Positions 27,578-36,800 are shown, numbered from the stretch's first letter. The stretch: 61,577 bases of DNA from Actinomadura logoneensis (GCF_003428695.1 NZ_QURH01000226.1:1-61577), one strand, 5' to 3'. Notes: generated from the letters alone by a model not told the origin. Numbers and translations are program-made.

Positions 27578-27833
27578 CGGGCCGGGCCCGGAACATCAGA
27601 AGTTCGTTACGGGGATCGAGATCTACCAGGCCCATCGCATAAAGCATGTCGAGCGCCAGCGCGAACCACCAGTATGGGACAGGCGCGGCGTGCCTGTTGT
27701 CCTCCCGCCAGGTCAGCAGCCGCCGCCATGCCTGAGTGATGGTGACGGGCTGGGCCCCCGTGGCGAGGATGATCTGCGCCCCCACGGCCAGCAGCGCCCG
27801 CTGAGGTGCGACTCCTTTGGTGGGAACGATCAT
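27567..27833 (-). CDS. ABC-three-component system middle component (MC6-like)
   Basis: An 88-residue protein with the pattern of middle component 6: an N-terminal helix (PTKGVAPQRALLAVGAQIIL), a helix-turn-helix-like centre, and a C-terminal PYWWFALALDMLYAMGLVDL followed by a strand. It is a small winged-helix-type adaptor between ATPase and effector. The ATG shares bases with the upstream gene stop (4-base overlap) and its end overlaps the ATPase start. It belongs to a different middle-component family from the MC2-like gene at 5500-5961. Confidence 0.78.
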   Translation of the reverse strand: MIVPTKGVAPQRALLAVGAQIILATGAQPVTITQAWRRLLTWREDNRHAAPVPYWWFALALDMLYAMGLVDLDPRNELLMFRARPDAA

Positions 27834-28783
27834 GCAAGCGTCCTCGGTTCAGGAACTACGGGCGGTGAGGCCAACGGCATCTTAAAGATGTCGCACTCCC
27901 CAAAGAAGTACATCAGCACGACCATCGCATTCAAGGTCTCGGTGATGCCCTTGGCCTCGTTGCCGAGGATGTGCAGCACGAGCTCCTCCAGGATCTGGTC
28001 CGAGTGGTCGTGCCGCTCGGCCAGCTCCAGATAGTGCTCACGGAACCCCGCTGCCACGTCATCGCGTTCGGTGGGATCGAAGGCGTTGGTGTAGTAGGTC
28101 TCCACACACGGCACGTAAGCCATGGCGGCTGTCATGTAGGTCATCACGTCGGGCGAGAACTCGTTGAACTCCATCTTCCGATGTGAGGGAACCGGAACCG
28201 GGGGAAGCCCGAACTGCGGCTTGCGCTCCCGGGCCAGGTGCTCTAGCAGCGGCCGTACGTCGTGGAGCGCTACACCCGTGACGACCTTCCGGGCGGGGAA
28301 CGGCCCCAGAAGCTCTTCGATCTCCAAGCGGTCAAGCTGCAGGATCTCACGATGGATCCGCCGGAAGCCGAAATTCTCGAACCCCAGGTCGGGGAACGAC
28401 TTCTGAGCATCGGTCAGTGCGCTCGACACGACCGGGTCGAGGCCCCGGCGGTCGCTGTGTACGAAAGCGAAGGTGTCGAAGGCGTCGGGACGTTGCCGCA
28501 ACGCGCTCTCCAGATCCTTCTCGATCTTCCTGCGAACCTCCCCCTCATCGATGGTCTGCGGCCCGTAGCAGGCGAACAGCTTACGACCGCTGATCATCAA
28601 CCCGTCTGCACCGCGATCCCCCAAGCGGCCACGCGTACGGATGTCGAAGAAGCCCGGATCGCGCATGCACATGAGATCGAGGAAGAACTCCTCGAAGGCC
28701 TGTCCGTGCAGTGAATCGAGCTTGGTGTCGAGCATCACGCGAACGAACAGGCGCTCCCACAACTCCAACGCGTAGGTCTGCAT
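27830..28783 (-). CDS. ABC-three-component system II effector/core protein
   Basis: A 317-residue protein, first gene of ABC-3C operon II. The N-terminal part has a restriction-endonuclease-like pattern: LHGQAFEEFFLDLMCMRDPG, then RLGDRGADGLMISGRKLFAC with YGP. The GDxGADG is the usual acidic-loop motif, though the usual QxK is replaced, so nuclease activity is uncertain. The C-terminal half (about residues 195-317) is helical, with a conserved-looking FREHYLELAERHDHSDQILE segment that matches an ABC-3C C-terminal domain as I remember the family. The genes after it overlap in ATGA fashion. A -10-like TAATAT lies on the minus strand near 28830. Role inferred: sensor or effector in conflict with foreign elements. 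Confidence 0.78.
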   Translation of the reverse strand: MQTYALELWERLFVRVMLDTKLDSLHGQAFEEFFLDLMCMRDPGFFDIRTRGRLGDRGADGLMISGRKLFACYGPQTIDEGEVRRKIEKDLESALRQRPDAFDTFAFVHSDRRGLDPVVSSALTDAQKSFPDLGFENFGFRRIHREILQLDRLEIEELLGPFPARKVVTGVALHDVRPLLEHLARERKPQFGLPPVPVPSHRKMEFNEFSPDVMTYMTAAMAYVPCVETYYTNAFDPTERDDVAAGFREHYLELAERHDHSDQILEELVLHILGNEAKGITETLNAMVVLMYFFGECDIFKMPLASPPVVPEPRTLA

Positions 28784-29382
28784 CCGGGCTGCCCCCAGGC
28801 GTTCTCAGGTAGGTGTCGATTGGCGATATTACCGAAATGCCTGGGCCAGACCCTTCGCCGATTCCTGCCTAATCGCGCCTTGTGTACACTTCTGCGTATT
28901 TTTGTTCCCGATCTGCCGTTCCATGTCGCCGTGCGCCACGAGCCCTCATCCTGGGCATTCACGGCACTGGCACGCGGCACGAGTCCTATTCCGACCTGTG
29001 AGAAGGGAACAGATCGCGAACAGTCCAGGCAGCTCTAGCGCACCAGGTCGGCAAACAGCCCGCGACGGCCTTCGACCACGGACGGTATGCCGACCGCGAC
29101 CGGGTCGGCGGCGAACTGGACGGAGCAAGCGGCAGTCGGCGATTCCTGCCAGCCAACCCATCACGCGATGCGAATGGCGATCTCAATTGTTGTCGTGACA
29201 GGCGTCTCCGGCGGCGAGCCGTTCGGCGTTCTGCCGGGCCTTATGCACACGCAGGACGGGGAAGGTGGAGGTGTCGCCCGAGGCGTCGGGGGTCGTCGGT
29301 CTACAGGCCCGTACACGTGGGCCCAGGACACCACAACCAACCGCCGCACCGGCGGTGCTGCTTGGATCGTTAGGGAGGTGCT
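28784..29382. other. intergenic stretch with an integrase remnant
   Basis: Promoter region of ABC-3C operon II, then no intact gene. Bases 29200-29275 match the integrase gene (about 8135-8215) closely enough to be a cut-down fragment of a related integrase. Confidence 0.5.
29200..29275 (-). pseudogene. short remnant of a third integrase gene
   Basis: On the minus strand this 76-base piece corresponds to integrase residues around LRAHRARQNTERLAAGDAW. No adjoining sequence on either side continues the match. Confidence 0.6.
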
Positions 29383-30760
29383 GTGGCAGCGTCGTCGCCG
29401 CTGGGAGATCTTCTCGCCGCCTTAGGGATGTCCGGGGCCCGCTCTGCGCGCCGCCTCAACGCCCTGGACAAGGAGTTCGAACGTGAGGAACGCATCCACG
29501 TCAAAAGCCCCCTGCAAATCAGCCGCGGCGAACTCCCCGTTCGCACTGCCGGGCGCTGACGTGCTGCTTCTCAGCCGGGAGCTCGGCCGCACCATCACAC
29601 CCGCCGATCTCGGCTGGCCGGCGGACCATCTGGAGTACACGACCGCCACCTGCGGCTTGGACACCCCATGGACACGCGAGGGGACCTTGCGGGCCCTGGC
29701 GGTCGTCGCGGACGCTGATCGTATGGACCGTCGCAGTTTCGTCACGCTCGTCGGGACCGCCGTCACCGCACCCGCCCACGAATGGCTGATCGCGCATCCG
29801 ATCACCCGCCTCGCCCAGACGGCCGGCACCGCCATACCCGCCGGTGTCGTCGACCATCTGGACGGCATCACCGACCACCTCCGCCGTATGGACGACCAAG
29901 TCGGCGGTGGGCCGATGCTGCGCCTGGTCCACGAACAACTCCGCTACGTCACCACCCTGCTGCGCAACGGCCGCTACGACGACAGCCTGGGCCGCCGCCT
30001 GCACGCCGTCGCCGCCGAACTCCTCCGCCTGGCCGGGTTCGCCGCCTTCGACTCCGGACGGCACGGCCTCGCCCAGTGGTACTGGGACGCCGGTCTGCGC
30101 GCAGCCCACGCCGCAGGCGACAGCGCGCTGGGCGCCAACATCCTCGGGTTCAAGTCCTGCCAGGCCAAAGACGCAGGCGGCGGCCGTGAAGCCGTCGTCC
30201 TGGCCAACAGCGCCCGCCGCGGCTACTCCGGAGCCAGCGGCCGGGTCACCGCGATCCTCGCACTCCGCGCCGCCGAGGCCGCCGCCAACGACCGCACCGC
30301 CACCTCCCACCACCGCACCAGCGAGACCCGGCGCGCGATCGATGACGCCTTCAACGCCCTGGACGACCCACCACCCGCCACCGGCCACCCGGCGTGGGCG
30401 TACTGGATGGACCCCGCCCAAGCACATGCCCAGGCCGGATACTGCTACCTGCGGATCGGCGAACATGCCAAGGCCCGCAATGAACTCCGCGCAGCCCTTC
30501 GGCTCCAAGACGAGGAGTACTCCCGTGAGGGCGCACTCCGGCACGTCCTACTCGCCACCACCTACCTCCAGCAAGCACAACCCGACCTGGAGCACACCCT
30601 TGCCCACGCACACCAGGCAGCAGACGCCCTAACCGGCCACGTCGACTCCGCTCGATGCCGCGGCCACCTGGACCGCCTGACGAAAGACCTGCAGCCCTAC
30701 CGGCGCACAACCAAGGTCCAGGAGCTTCTCGACCGGACCCGGGCAATGTCCAACACGTGA
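29383..30760 (+). pseudogene. XRE-type regulator with TPR-like body, frameshifted near its N-terminus
   Basis: From GTG 29383 (ribosome site GGGAGG) a frame reads PLGDLLAALGMSGARSARRL and RIHVKSPLQISRGELPVRTA. It then stops at 29557. The next frame, overlapping it, continues with LLLSRELGRTITPADLGWPA and runs to 30760 as a helical TPR-like body (for example LRLAGFAAFDSGRHGLAQWY). The joined product would be about 450 residues, the normal layout of actinomycete regulators with an N-terminal DNA-binding motif and a repeat region. The frame change lies at about 29545-29557. It is therefore a pseudogene, or a real protein that starts later (ATG/GTG near 29483) and lacks part of the HTH. It is the last gene before the right att repeat. 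Confidence 0.7.
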
Positions 30761-30832
30761 TTACCAGGCCGCAGAACGCGTTAAGCCACCTCATCCCACC
30801 GTGAACGGCGTACATCGCCGATCCCGGCCGCC

Positions 30833-30861
30833 ATGGTCGCTCGATGGCTGCTCCATGGTTG
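30833..30861 (+). promoter_or_regulatory. putative integrase arm-type sites, left of attR
   Basis: The doubled motif ATGGTCGCTCGATGGCTGCT, followed by CCATGG, lies about 110 bases left of the att core. Similar doublets occur to the right of both att cores (3917-3945, 31083-31111). Flanking repeats of this sort are what arm-binding integrases use. Confidence 0.5.
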
Positions 30862-30970
30862 CGGCAGGGCACGATGACGAACGGCACGGGGCAGCACACA
30901 AAACGGGGCAAGAGCGGACAGGGCGATACGCCGCGACACGGCCCGGCCCCCGTCGGAACGGGACGCGTTT

Positions 30971-31017
30971 ACTTTTAATCCGTAGGTTGTGGGTTCGAGT
31001 CCCACGCGACCCACCAC
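30971..31017. repeat. attR core: 47-bp direct repeat of the tRNA-Lys 3' end
   Basis: Identical to 3805-3851. It holds the 3' half of the tRNA (anticodon arm, T-arm, acceptor 3' strand, CCA) but no 5' half, so it is not a functional tRNA gene. It marks the right end of the island. Confidence 0.93.
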
Positions 31018-31343
31018 GCTGACCAGGGCAAACGCGAAAATGCCGCGTTCGCCCAGCGCCATGTTTGGGGTACTTCGTCCCCATGGCTGCTCGATGGCTG
31101 CTCGGTGGTCGTCCGGCGGCCCGCATTCCCCCTGGTCACCCCCGGTTCCGGCGGCCCGCCGTGGGCGTCACGGCCCCCTGTTCCCGTCCCGCGATGCCCC
31201 CGGGGGGCCGTTGTCGTCGGCCGTGAGTGACGTTGTGGTGGCCGTTTCGGGCCGTCAGGGCCGTGTGATCACGGGCATGCGTCCGCCCCGCCGCCCGGTG
31301 GTGTGCGACCGGTCGACGGGGCGGGTGCGTGGGGTGCGCCGGG
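31018..31343. other. second att flank with arm-type sites
   Basis: Bases 31018-31146 are homologous to 3852-3983, including the doubled motif at 31083-31111. They are not identical (scattered substitutions), so they come from a related but distinct element. Beyond 31146 nothing is recognised before the integrase pseudogene. Confidence 0.65.
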
Positions 31344-32160
31344 TCAGATGGTGGTGAGGGCTGCTGCGGCGTCGGCGTTGAGGATGATGGCGGCGGCGTC
31401 TTCGGCGGATTTGCGGGCGACCTGGGGTAGCAGCTGGTGTAGGTGTCGGCGGCGAGCGAGGACAGGCGCAAGGCTTCCTGGACGGTCTTCATGTCGTGCC
31501 CGGCGGCGAGCAGGAACGATGCAGCGCCGTGGCGGAGGTCGTGGAGGCGGACCGGTGGTAGCCCGGCTTCCATGGACAGGCGTTCGAATTGGTCGGTGAC
31601 CTCGTTGGGGCGCAGCCGCTGCCCGGTGTGGTCGGTGAACACCAGGCCGGTGTGATGCCAGGCGTCTCGGGCGGCCAGGCGCATGGTGTTCTGCCGGGCC
31701 TTGTGGGCGCGCAGGGCCACGACGGTGGAGGCGTCCAGGCTGATGGTGGCCTCCCCGGCGTCGGTTTTGGGTTGCTTCCGAAGTTGTCGGGGCCGATCTG
31801 GATGAACTGCCAGCGGATCGTCGCGGTCCCCTCGTCCAAGTCCAGGTCGGTCCAGCGCAGTCCGCACCCTTCGCCGCGCCACAGCCCGAAAGGCGATCAC
31901 GTAGTCCAGGACGTACCAGGGATGCCGCTCGGCGCGTTCCAGGAAGCATTTGGTCAGTGCGGGAGTCCAGACCATGACCTTGGAGGGGCGGGGCGCGCCG
32001 ACGTAGGCGTCCACTCGGTTGATCTTGTTGCCGACGCCCTTGACGGTGCCGCGCTGGCGCGCGCGACGTTCATTCACCTCGCTGGTGTAGGTGTCGAGGT
32101 CCCAGCGCCATTGGGTGATGCGCTCAGGAGCCCAGCCTCGGCCAGGCTTCCTCGCCGCCA
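31344..32160 (-). pseudogene. decayed tyrosine integrase of a second element
   Basis: This corresponds to about residues 254-524 of the intact integrase at 7822-9396 and is strongly similar to it: APERITQWRWDLDTYTSEVN, RIDAYVGAPRPSKVMVWTPA in matching order, HDLRHGAASFLL, and a C-terminal KSAEDAAAIILNAD. The N-terminal half is missing. At least three frame changes occur (near 31885, 31775 and 31430), one of which destroys the first catalytic Arg segment. Its position directly right of the second att copy, pointing towards it, is the standard place for int. So it is the remnant of an element that once sat in the same tRNA gene. Confidence 0.88.
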
Positions 32161-32308
32161 TGCCGCGGAGCTGCAAGTAGCCAGCTTCGCGGAGCGGTGT
32201 CGACCGGATCTCGGCTATCCGCCTAGTGCTGTGGACCGGGAAGGTTCACCGTGGTCGAAAAGCGGCTCGTGGAACGAACACAGGCGAACCGGCTGCTATT
32301 ACTGGGGC

Positions 32309-32686
32309 ATGCCGGAAGAGACCGCACGCTCCGCGATCGACACGTTCATCTCCGCGTTCAACGCCTCGGACGACAGCCAGGTGCCTGCCCTGCTGTCCCA
32401 GGCCCTGACCTCAGACGTGATCTTCTGGGGGCCGCTGGGACGCAGCGAAGGAATCGGGGCGGTCGAGCGGTTCGTGCTGGACCTCCGACGCCACCCGGCG
32501 GGGACCGGCACGATGGTGCGCTGCTCAGAGGTGGACATGCCCGACGAATGGGCCCGGTACCAGTGGGTCTTCACCACGCCGAACGGGGGCCCGCGCCTGG
32601 CGGGAACGGATGTCGTCCATCTGCGACGAAGCCTCATCGACCAGGTCATCGTCTTTGCAGGGGAGATCAAGCCGCTCACCTCCTGA
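32309..32686 (+). CDS. SnoaL/NTF2-like protein
   Basis: A 125-residue protein from ATG 32309. It begins with a helix, ETARSAIDTFISAFNASDDS, followed by VIFWGPLGRSEGIGAVERFV and a set of strands ending GTDVVHLRRSLIDQVIVFAG. This is the alpha+beta-cone layout of SnoaL/NTF2-like proteins, which include small isomerases, hydrolases and binding proteins. The length is typical. It stands alone between an integrase pseudogene and a transposase remnant. The ribosome site is weak (GGGGC). No function can be proposed beyond the fold. Confidence 0.7.
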   Translation: MPEETARSAIDTFISAFNASDDSQVPALLSQALTSDVIFWGPLGRSEGIGAVERFVLDLRRHPAGTGTMVRCSEVDMPDEWARYQWVFTTPNGGPRLAGTDVVHLRRSLIDQVIVFAGEIKPLTS

Positions 32687-32704
32687 GTCATCCCTATGCC
32701 GCTG

Positions 32705-32885
32705 GCTTCCTCCTGAACCAGCCCCGGCGGCGTTCGGCTACTGGTCTGGCAGGCCGCGGTGGTGAAGGGGCGTCCGCACCAGCGAATGCCCTTTTCGCTG
32801 CCAGCGCGGGCGCGTTCCTTGTGTTGGGCGGGGAGTACGTCGGGGTGGTGGGCGTTGGTGTTGCGCCAGCGCAGGAGGCGGTGCA
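32705..32885 (-). pseudogene. transposase C-terminal remnant
   Basis: On the minus strand it reads LHRLLRWRNTNAHHPDVLPA and then QHKERARAGSEKGIRWCGRP. This is the typical end of a DDE transposase found in many actinomycete insertion sequences (the LRWRNxNARHPxVL pattern). No catalytic part or terminal repeats are seen, so only the 3' end survives. Confidence 0.6.
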
Positions 32886-32980
32886 GTGACTGGGTTTGCG
32901 CAGGGTGGTTGCGGTGGACACGGACAGGCTCGACTGGCTGCGTCCGTGAGAATCAGCGACGGTGACGGGGATGGAGTAGG

Positions 32981-33703
32981 TCAGGCGCCCAGGTGATCAG
33001 GCGGACGGCTGTCGTCGGAGGCGTCGACCTGCAAGTATCGATAGCCGTGCTCGGCGGCAAAGCGCGCTCGAACGGCCACGAGGGACCGGTAGATACCCCG
33101 GCCCCGCCACTCCTCCAGCGTCGACCCGCCCCATAGGGACGCGAAGACCCCGTCCTCGCCGAGCGCCACCCAGCCTGCGGCGACGACCTGGCCGGCGGCT
33201 TCGGCCGTGAAGATCGCCAGGCGGTCGGGAGCGGCGGCCAGGCTGCCGACCAGGTGGTCGCCGATGAAGCCGCAGTCGCGTTCCCACACCTGCGACTCCA
33301 TCGCCACGATCGCGGGGATCGCCTCGCGGCCGACCCGGCGAATCACCACGCCCTCGGGGGCTGGTGGTGTGGTCGGCGTGTCGGCGATACCGCTGATGAC
33401 GACCGTCTCGGTGGGGTCGGCGACGAAGCCCGCGGCTCGCAGCCGGTCGGGCAGGTCATGGGGAAGGTCGTGGCCACGGGCCTTCCACTCCACGGCCTCA
33501 CCGCGGCCGCCGAAAAAGGCGACCTGCGCGGCGATGAGAGCGTCGACGTCATGGCCGGACAGGTCGCGCGGGCCGGTGACGAAGCCGCGATGCTCCCCGA
33601 CGATCCGCAGCAGCGGACCGTCCTGCTCGATCCATGCGCCCAGTGCTGGGGTGCCTGTTCCGCGCAGATGCTGGTCATAGGCGGCCAGAAGATCCTCACT
33701 CAT
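32981..33703 (-). CDS. GNAT-family acetyltransferase, probably truncated at the C-terminus
   Basis: A 240-residue protein from ATG 33703. The N-terminal half (SEDLLAAYDQHLRGTGTPAL onward) is of the sort fused to GNAT domains. The C-terminal half carries the GNAT core: VVAAGWVALGEDGVFASLWG, then the acetyl-CoA loop TLEEWRGRGIYRSLV, and YRYLQVDASDDSRP. Members normally continue with a final strand and helix (a segment like ILERLGF), but here the frame ends PPDHLGA. So about 20 residues seem lost, probably at the junction with the transposase remnant. Substrate unknown. Confidence 0.75.
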   Translation of the reverse strand: MSEDLLAAYDQHLRGTGTPALGAWIEQDGPLLRIVGEHRGFVTGPRDLSGHDVDALIAAQVAFFGGRGEAVEWKARGHDLPHDLPDRLRAAGFVADPTETVVISGIADTPTTPPAPEGVVIRRVGREAIPAIVAMESQVWERDCGFIGDHLVGSLAAAPDRLAIFTAEAAGQVVAAGWVALGEDGVFASLWGGSTLEEWRGRGIYRSLVAVRARFAAEHGYRYLQVDASDDSRPPDHLGA

Positions 33704-34074
33704 CCGGCCGAGCGTAACGATGCGCCTTCCTGGTGGCGACGGCTTTCTGCGCCCTTGATCCACCCACGATTTGAAGGCGTCCTGGCCGACAGCATGGCCT
33801 CGAGTGCGTGGCCCAGTCCCGCGCGGTCGGCATCAGAACCGGCGACCAGCAGTCCTGCTCCCGCAGCCGCCGGCACACCTCGCGCTCTTCCAGCGCAGAA
33901 CCGCTGGAGTGACAACGACGTGGACGGATTCGCCGCGTGGCGGATAGTCCACAACCCAAGCAATATTACGCTAAGTGGCTGAATGTCACTGTATGTTATG
34001 GGTATTGAGGAGTCGTTTCCTCCCGGTGCAGTCGATACGTGCGCGTCTGGGGGGCGAGTTCGGTGGTTTTGCGA
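33704..34074. other. intergenic stretch with AT-rich promoter-like zone
   Basis: No supported gene. The AT-rich stretch at 33955-34010 is the likely promoter of the downstream peptidase gene. Confidence 0.4.
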
Positions 34075-34818
34075 ATGGTGGGGCGGCGCGGCCGCAGGGT
34101 GATGATTGCTCTGGTGCTGGTGTCGGCAGCGGGGTGCGGTGTGGTCGGGGAGGCTGGGCGGCTGCCGGGGCGGCACGAGACCCACGGGGAGAAGGCCGCC
34201 GCGGGTGGGGCGTCGGCGGTCGTGTCGTTACGCCGGGCGGTGCTGCTGGGGCGATCGGACCAGGGCCGTCCGATCTCGGCTGTGGAACTGGGGAATCCGC
34301 GTGCGGCGCGGCGGGTGCTCGTCGTCGGCTGCGTGCATGGCGACGAGCCGGCAGGGGTGCCGGTGGCGGAGGAATTGGCCGACGGCCCAAGCCCGGCGGA
34401 TGCGGATCTGTGGGTCGTCCCCTCGCTGAATCCGGACGGGCTGGCGGCCGGGACGCGCGGCAACGCCCACGGAGTCGATCTGAACCGCAACTTCCCTGGC
34501 GGCTGGCGGTGGATCGACGAGCCCGGCTCGATCCACTATTCAGGCGCCGGTCCCTTGTCAGAGCCCGAGTCGGTGTCGGCCACGCGCCTGATACGGCGCG
34601 TCCGGCCAACTGTGGCAATCTGGTTCCACCAGCACATGGCCGTGGTCGATGTCTCGGAGGGACCGAAGCGGGTCGAGCAGGCGTTCGCCGGTGATGTCGG
34701 GCTTCCATCGCGTGCGCTGACCGACTACCCGGGGAGCGTGACCGGCTGGGAGAACACCGTCGTCCGTGACAGCGCGTTCGTGGTCGAGCTTCCCCGCGGG
34801 GCGACTTGCCGCACGTGA
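34075..34818 (+). CDS. M14-family zinc carboxypeptidase, lipoprotein
   Basis: A 247-residue protein from ATG 34075 (an in-frame GTG at 34039 would add 12 residues). The signal sequence ends LVSAAGC, a lipobox, so it should be anchored outside the membrane. The metal-binding HxxE is in GCVHGDEPAG, the substrate-binding Arg is in VDLNRNFP, the third zinc ligand is the His in IWFHQHMAV, and the catalytic Glu is in FVVELP. All residues expected of M14 peptidases are present. Several M14 members cut peptidoglycan stem peptides, which would suit the cell-wall-type genes next to it, but the substrate is inferred. Confidence 0.85.
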   Translation: MVGRRGRRVMIALVLVSAAGCGVVGEAGRLPGRHETHGEKAAAGGASAVVSLRRAVLLGRSDQGRPISAVELGNPRAARRVLVVGCVHGDEPAGVPVAEELADGPSPADADLWVVPSLNPDGLAAGTRGNAHGVDLNRNFPGGWRWIDEPGSIHYSGAGPLSEPESVSATRLIRRVRPTVAIWFHQHMAVVDVSEGPKRVEQAFAGDVGLPSRALTDYPGSVTGWENTVVRDSAFVVELPRGATCRT

Positions 34819-34920
34819 GGTTCGCCGGTACGTCGCCGCCGTCCGCCGGGTCACCGGGCCTTGATCTGACTACGTCGGCGCCTGCCGAACGGGCGGGCCT
34901 GCGGGTCAGAGATAGCCTGC

Positions 34921-36042
34921 TCAGCGGAAGACGCCGGTGTGGCCGAGGGAGTAGCGGCCGGGCTGGGGGAACACGGCCAGGCCGTGCGGGCCGTCGCCGA
35001 CCTTGATTCGGCGGATCAGCCGTCCGTTGGATGTGGAGATCGCGTACACATCGGAGTTGTAGCGGCCCGACAACCACAGCACCTTGCCGTCCGCCGAGAC
35101 CCCGCCCATGTCGGGTGACCCGCCGTCGGGCAGTCTCCATTCCCGCACGCCCCGTCCCGTCTTGAAGGAAATGAGCGAGATGGTGCCCTCGCCACGGTTG
35201 GTCACGTACAGGGTCTTCGAGTCGCGGCTCACGTACAGGCCATGAGCACCCGTCCCCGTGGGGATGAAGCCGGTCTTGCGGAAGGTCGCCGCGTCGATCT
35301 TCCAGACGCCGTTGGAGGACATGTCGGCGATGTAGAAGGTCCTGCCGTCCGGGGAGATCTTCACGTCCTGCGGCATCGCGCCGTCCGCCAGCTTGACGAC
35401 CCCCGTGACCTTCTGCCGAACGGTGTCCAGGCGCAGCACGTCACCGGAGAACTCGCACGCGGTGAGGAAGAAGTTCCCGGACGCTGAGAAGTCGGCATGG
35501 TTGGGACCGGTGCACGGCACGTCGACGCGCTTGTGCACCTTCATCGTGTGGGCGTCCCGGAAGTCGATGCGCTGGAGCCGCTCCGCCATGATGACCGCGT
35601 ACCGGCCGTCCGGAGTGAAGTACATGTTGTAGGGGTCGTCGACCGGCACCGCCTTACCGGGCTTCGCGGTGCGCGGGTCGATCGGGACGAGGTCGTTGGA
35701 GTCGTTGTCGTTGACCCATAGCGTCCTCAGATCCCAGGACGGGACGACGTGCTGCGGCTTGAGGCCGACCTTGAAGCGTCCGACCCGCTTGAACGTCTTC
35801 TGGTCCAGCACGATCACATCGCCGCTCTCGGAGTCGGGCACGTACACCCGGTCCGGAAGGTCGCGCACCGCCGGGCTGAGCATCCCCGGCCGGTCATGCT
35901 CGTACAGGTCCAACGGGGATTTCACCGCCTTGGCCGCGGCCTCATCGGGCATTGGGAGGCGGGCGCGTCCGGCGGAGCTCCCGGAAGAGCACGCCGCCGC
36001 GAGCATTCCTGCGGCGGCCGCGATCATCCACCGGTGGTTCAT
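34921..36042 (-). CDS. secreted YVTN/YncE-like beta-propeller lipoprotein
   Basis: A 373-residue protein from ATG 36042. The signal peptide ends with the lipobox LAAAC. The mature part is built of repeated beta-propeller blades with the YVTN-type pattern: RVYVPDSESGDVIVLDQKTF, TLWVNDNDSNDLVPIDPRTA, TFYIADMSSNGVWKIDAATF and TLYVTNRGEGTISLISF. Such propellers are extracellular binding scaffolds. The start overlaps the polysaccharide deacetylase stop (ATGA), so the two are co-translated, and both carry export signals. The pair probably acts on or binds the cell envelope. Confidence 0.87.
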   Translation of the reverse strand: MNHRWMIAAAAGMLAAACSSGSSAGRARLPMPDEAAAKAVKSPLDLYEHDRPGMLSPAVRDLPDRVYVPDSESGDVIVLDQKTFKRVGRFKVGLKPQHVVPSWDLRTLWVNDNDSNDLVPIDPRTAKPGKAVPVDDPYNMYFTPDGRYAVIMAERLQRIDFRDAHTMKVHKRVDVPCTGPNHADFSASGNFFLTACEFSGDVLRLDTVRQKVTGVVKLADGAMPQDVKISPDGRTFYIADMSSNGVWKIDAATFRKTGFIPTGTGAHGLYVSRDSKTLYVTNRGEGTISLISFKTGRGVREWRLPDGGSPDMGGVSADGKVLWLSGRYNSDVYAISTSNGRLIRRIKVGDGPHGLAVFPQPGRYSLGHTGVFR

Positions 36043-36800
36043 GCGCTCACCAGCTCGGAAGCGGTGACGGCCCGCAGTCCGCGGCTGCGAAGGCCGTCCA
36101 GGAGGGCGGGTAGCGCCTCGACCGTCCCGGAATGCCCGAGGTGCATGCTCACCACCGAGCCTCCCCGCACCTCGTGCAGGACCTTGCGGACGATGGCCGA
36201 CGCACCGGGATCGGTGAAGTCCAACGAATCCACGTCGTAGGACAGGCAGCCGCGATAGCCCAGCGCCGCCGCCTGGGCACGGACCCGTCGCGACGCATGC
36301 CGTGCTCGCGACGGACGGAACCAGGCCCCCGCCGTTCCGGTGAGCTTCTTCAGCCGCTCGGCGCACTGGGCGATCTCGGCGTGGGAGTCGGCCTCGGACA
36401 TCGCGTCGACGTCGCGGTGATTCTGTGTGTGGTTGCCGAGTTCATGGCCATCGTCCAGGAACGCCCGTGCCGTGCTCGGCTCTTCGTCCAGCCATCGCCC
36501 GACCGCCATGACGGTGACGCGCGCGCCCACCACGTTCACCTCCCGCAGAAGACGGCGAGCAAGCGCCGGGTCGCCGGACCCGTGGAACGTCAAAGCCACG
36601 GCGCGTTCCGTCCGCGCTCCGTGCACGATCTCTTCCGACCGTGACCGGACGGGACGCGCGGCTCCGGCGGCAGCCTCCGCACCGGGGCCAGGGGTCCTCC
36701 CGCTGGAGATATGCCTGGAGCTTCCACCACATGCGGCACAGAAGCCCACACCCGCGAGCCCGAGCACACCGATCAACACAGAACGTCTCTGAACTATCAC
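36039..36800 (-). CDS. polysaccharide deacetylase family protein with altered first motif
   Basis: A 253-residue protein from GTG 36800. The twin-arginine-like or lipoprotein leader QRRSVLIGVLGLAGVGFCAAC precedes a NodB-like domain. The metal-binding HxxxH is present (HELGNHTQNH), as is RPSRA (motif 3-like). The first motif reads ALTFHGSGD where classical deacetylases have TFDDGP. The catalytic-base Asp position is therefore His, and an Asp follows three residues later. I recall actinomycete subfamilies with TFHGxGD, so this may be a normal variant with changed chemistry. It is coupled to the propeller lipoprotein gene. Confidence 0.82.
   Translation of the reverse strand: MIVQRRSVLIGVLGLAGVGFCAACGGSSRHISSGRTPGPGAEAAAGAARPVRSRSEEIVHGARTERAVALTFHGSGDPALARRLLREVNVVGARVTVMAVGRWLDEEPSTARAFLDDGHELGNHTQNHRDVDAMSEADSHAEIAQCAERLKKLTGTAGAWFRPSRARHASRRVRAQAAALGYRGCLSYDVDSLDFTDPGASAIVRKVLHEVRGGSVVSMHLGHSGTVEALPALLDGLRSRGLRAVTASELVSA

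Noticed and set aside
30971..31017. Second tRNA-Lys gene
   Set aside because: Only the 3' part from the anticodon arm onward is present. The D-arm and 5' acceptor strand are absent, so it is an att repeat, not a tRNA gene.
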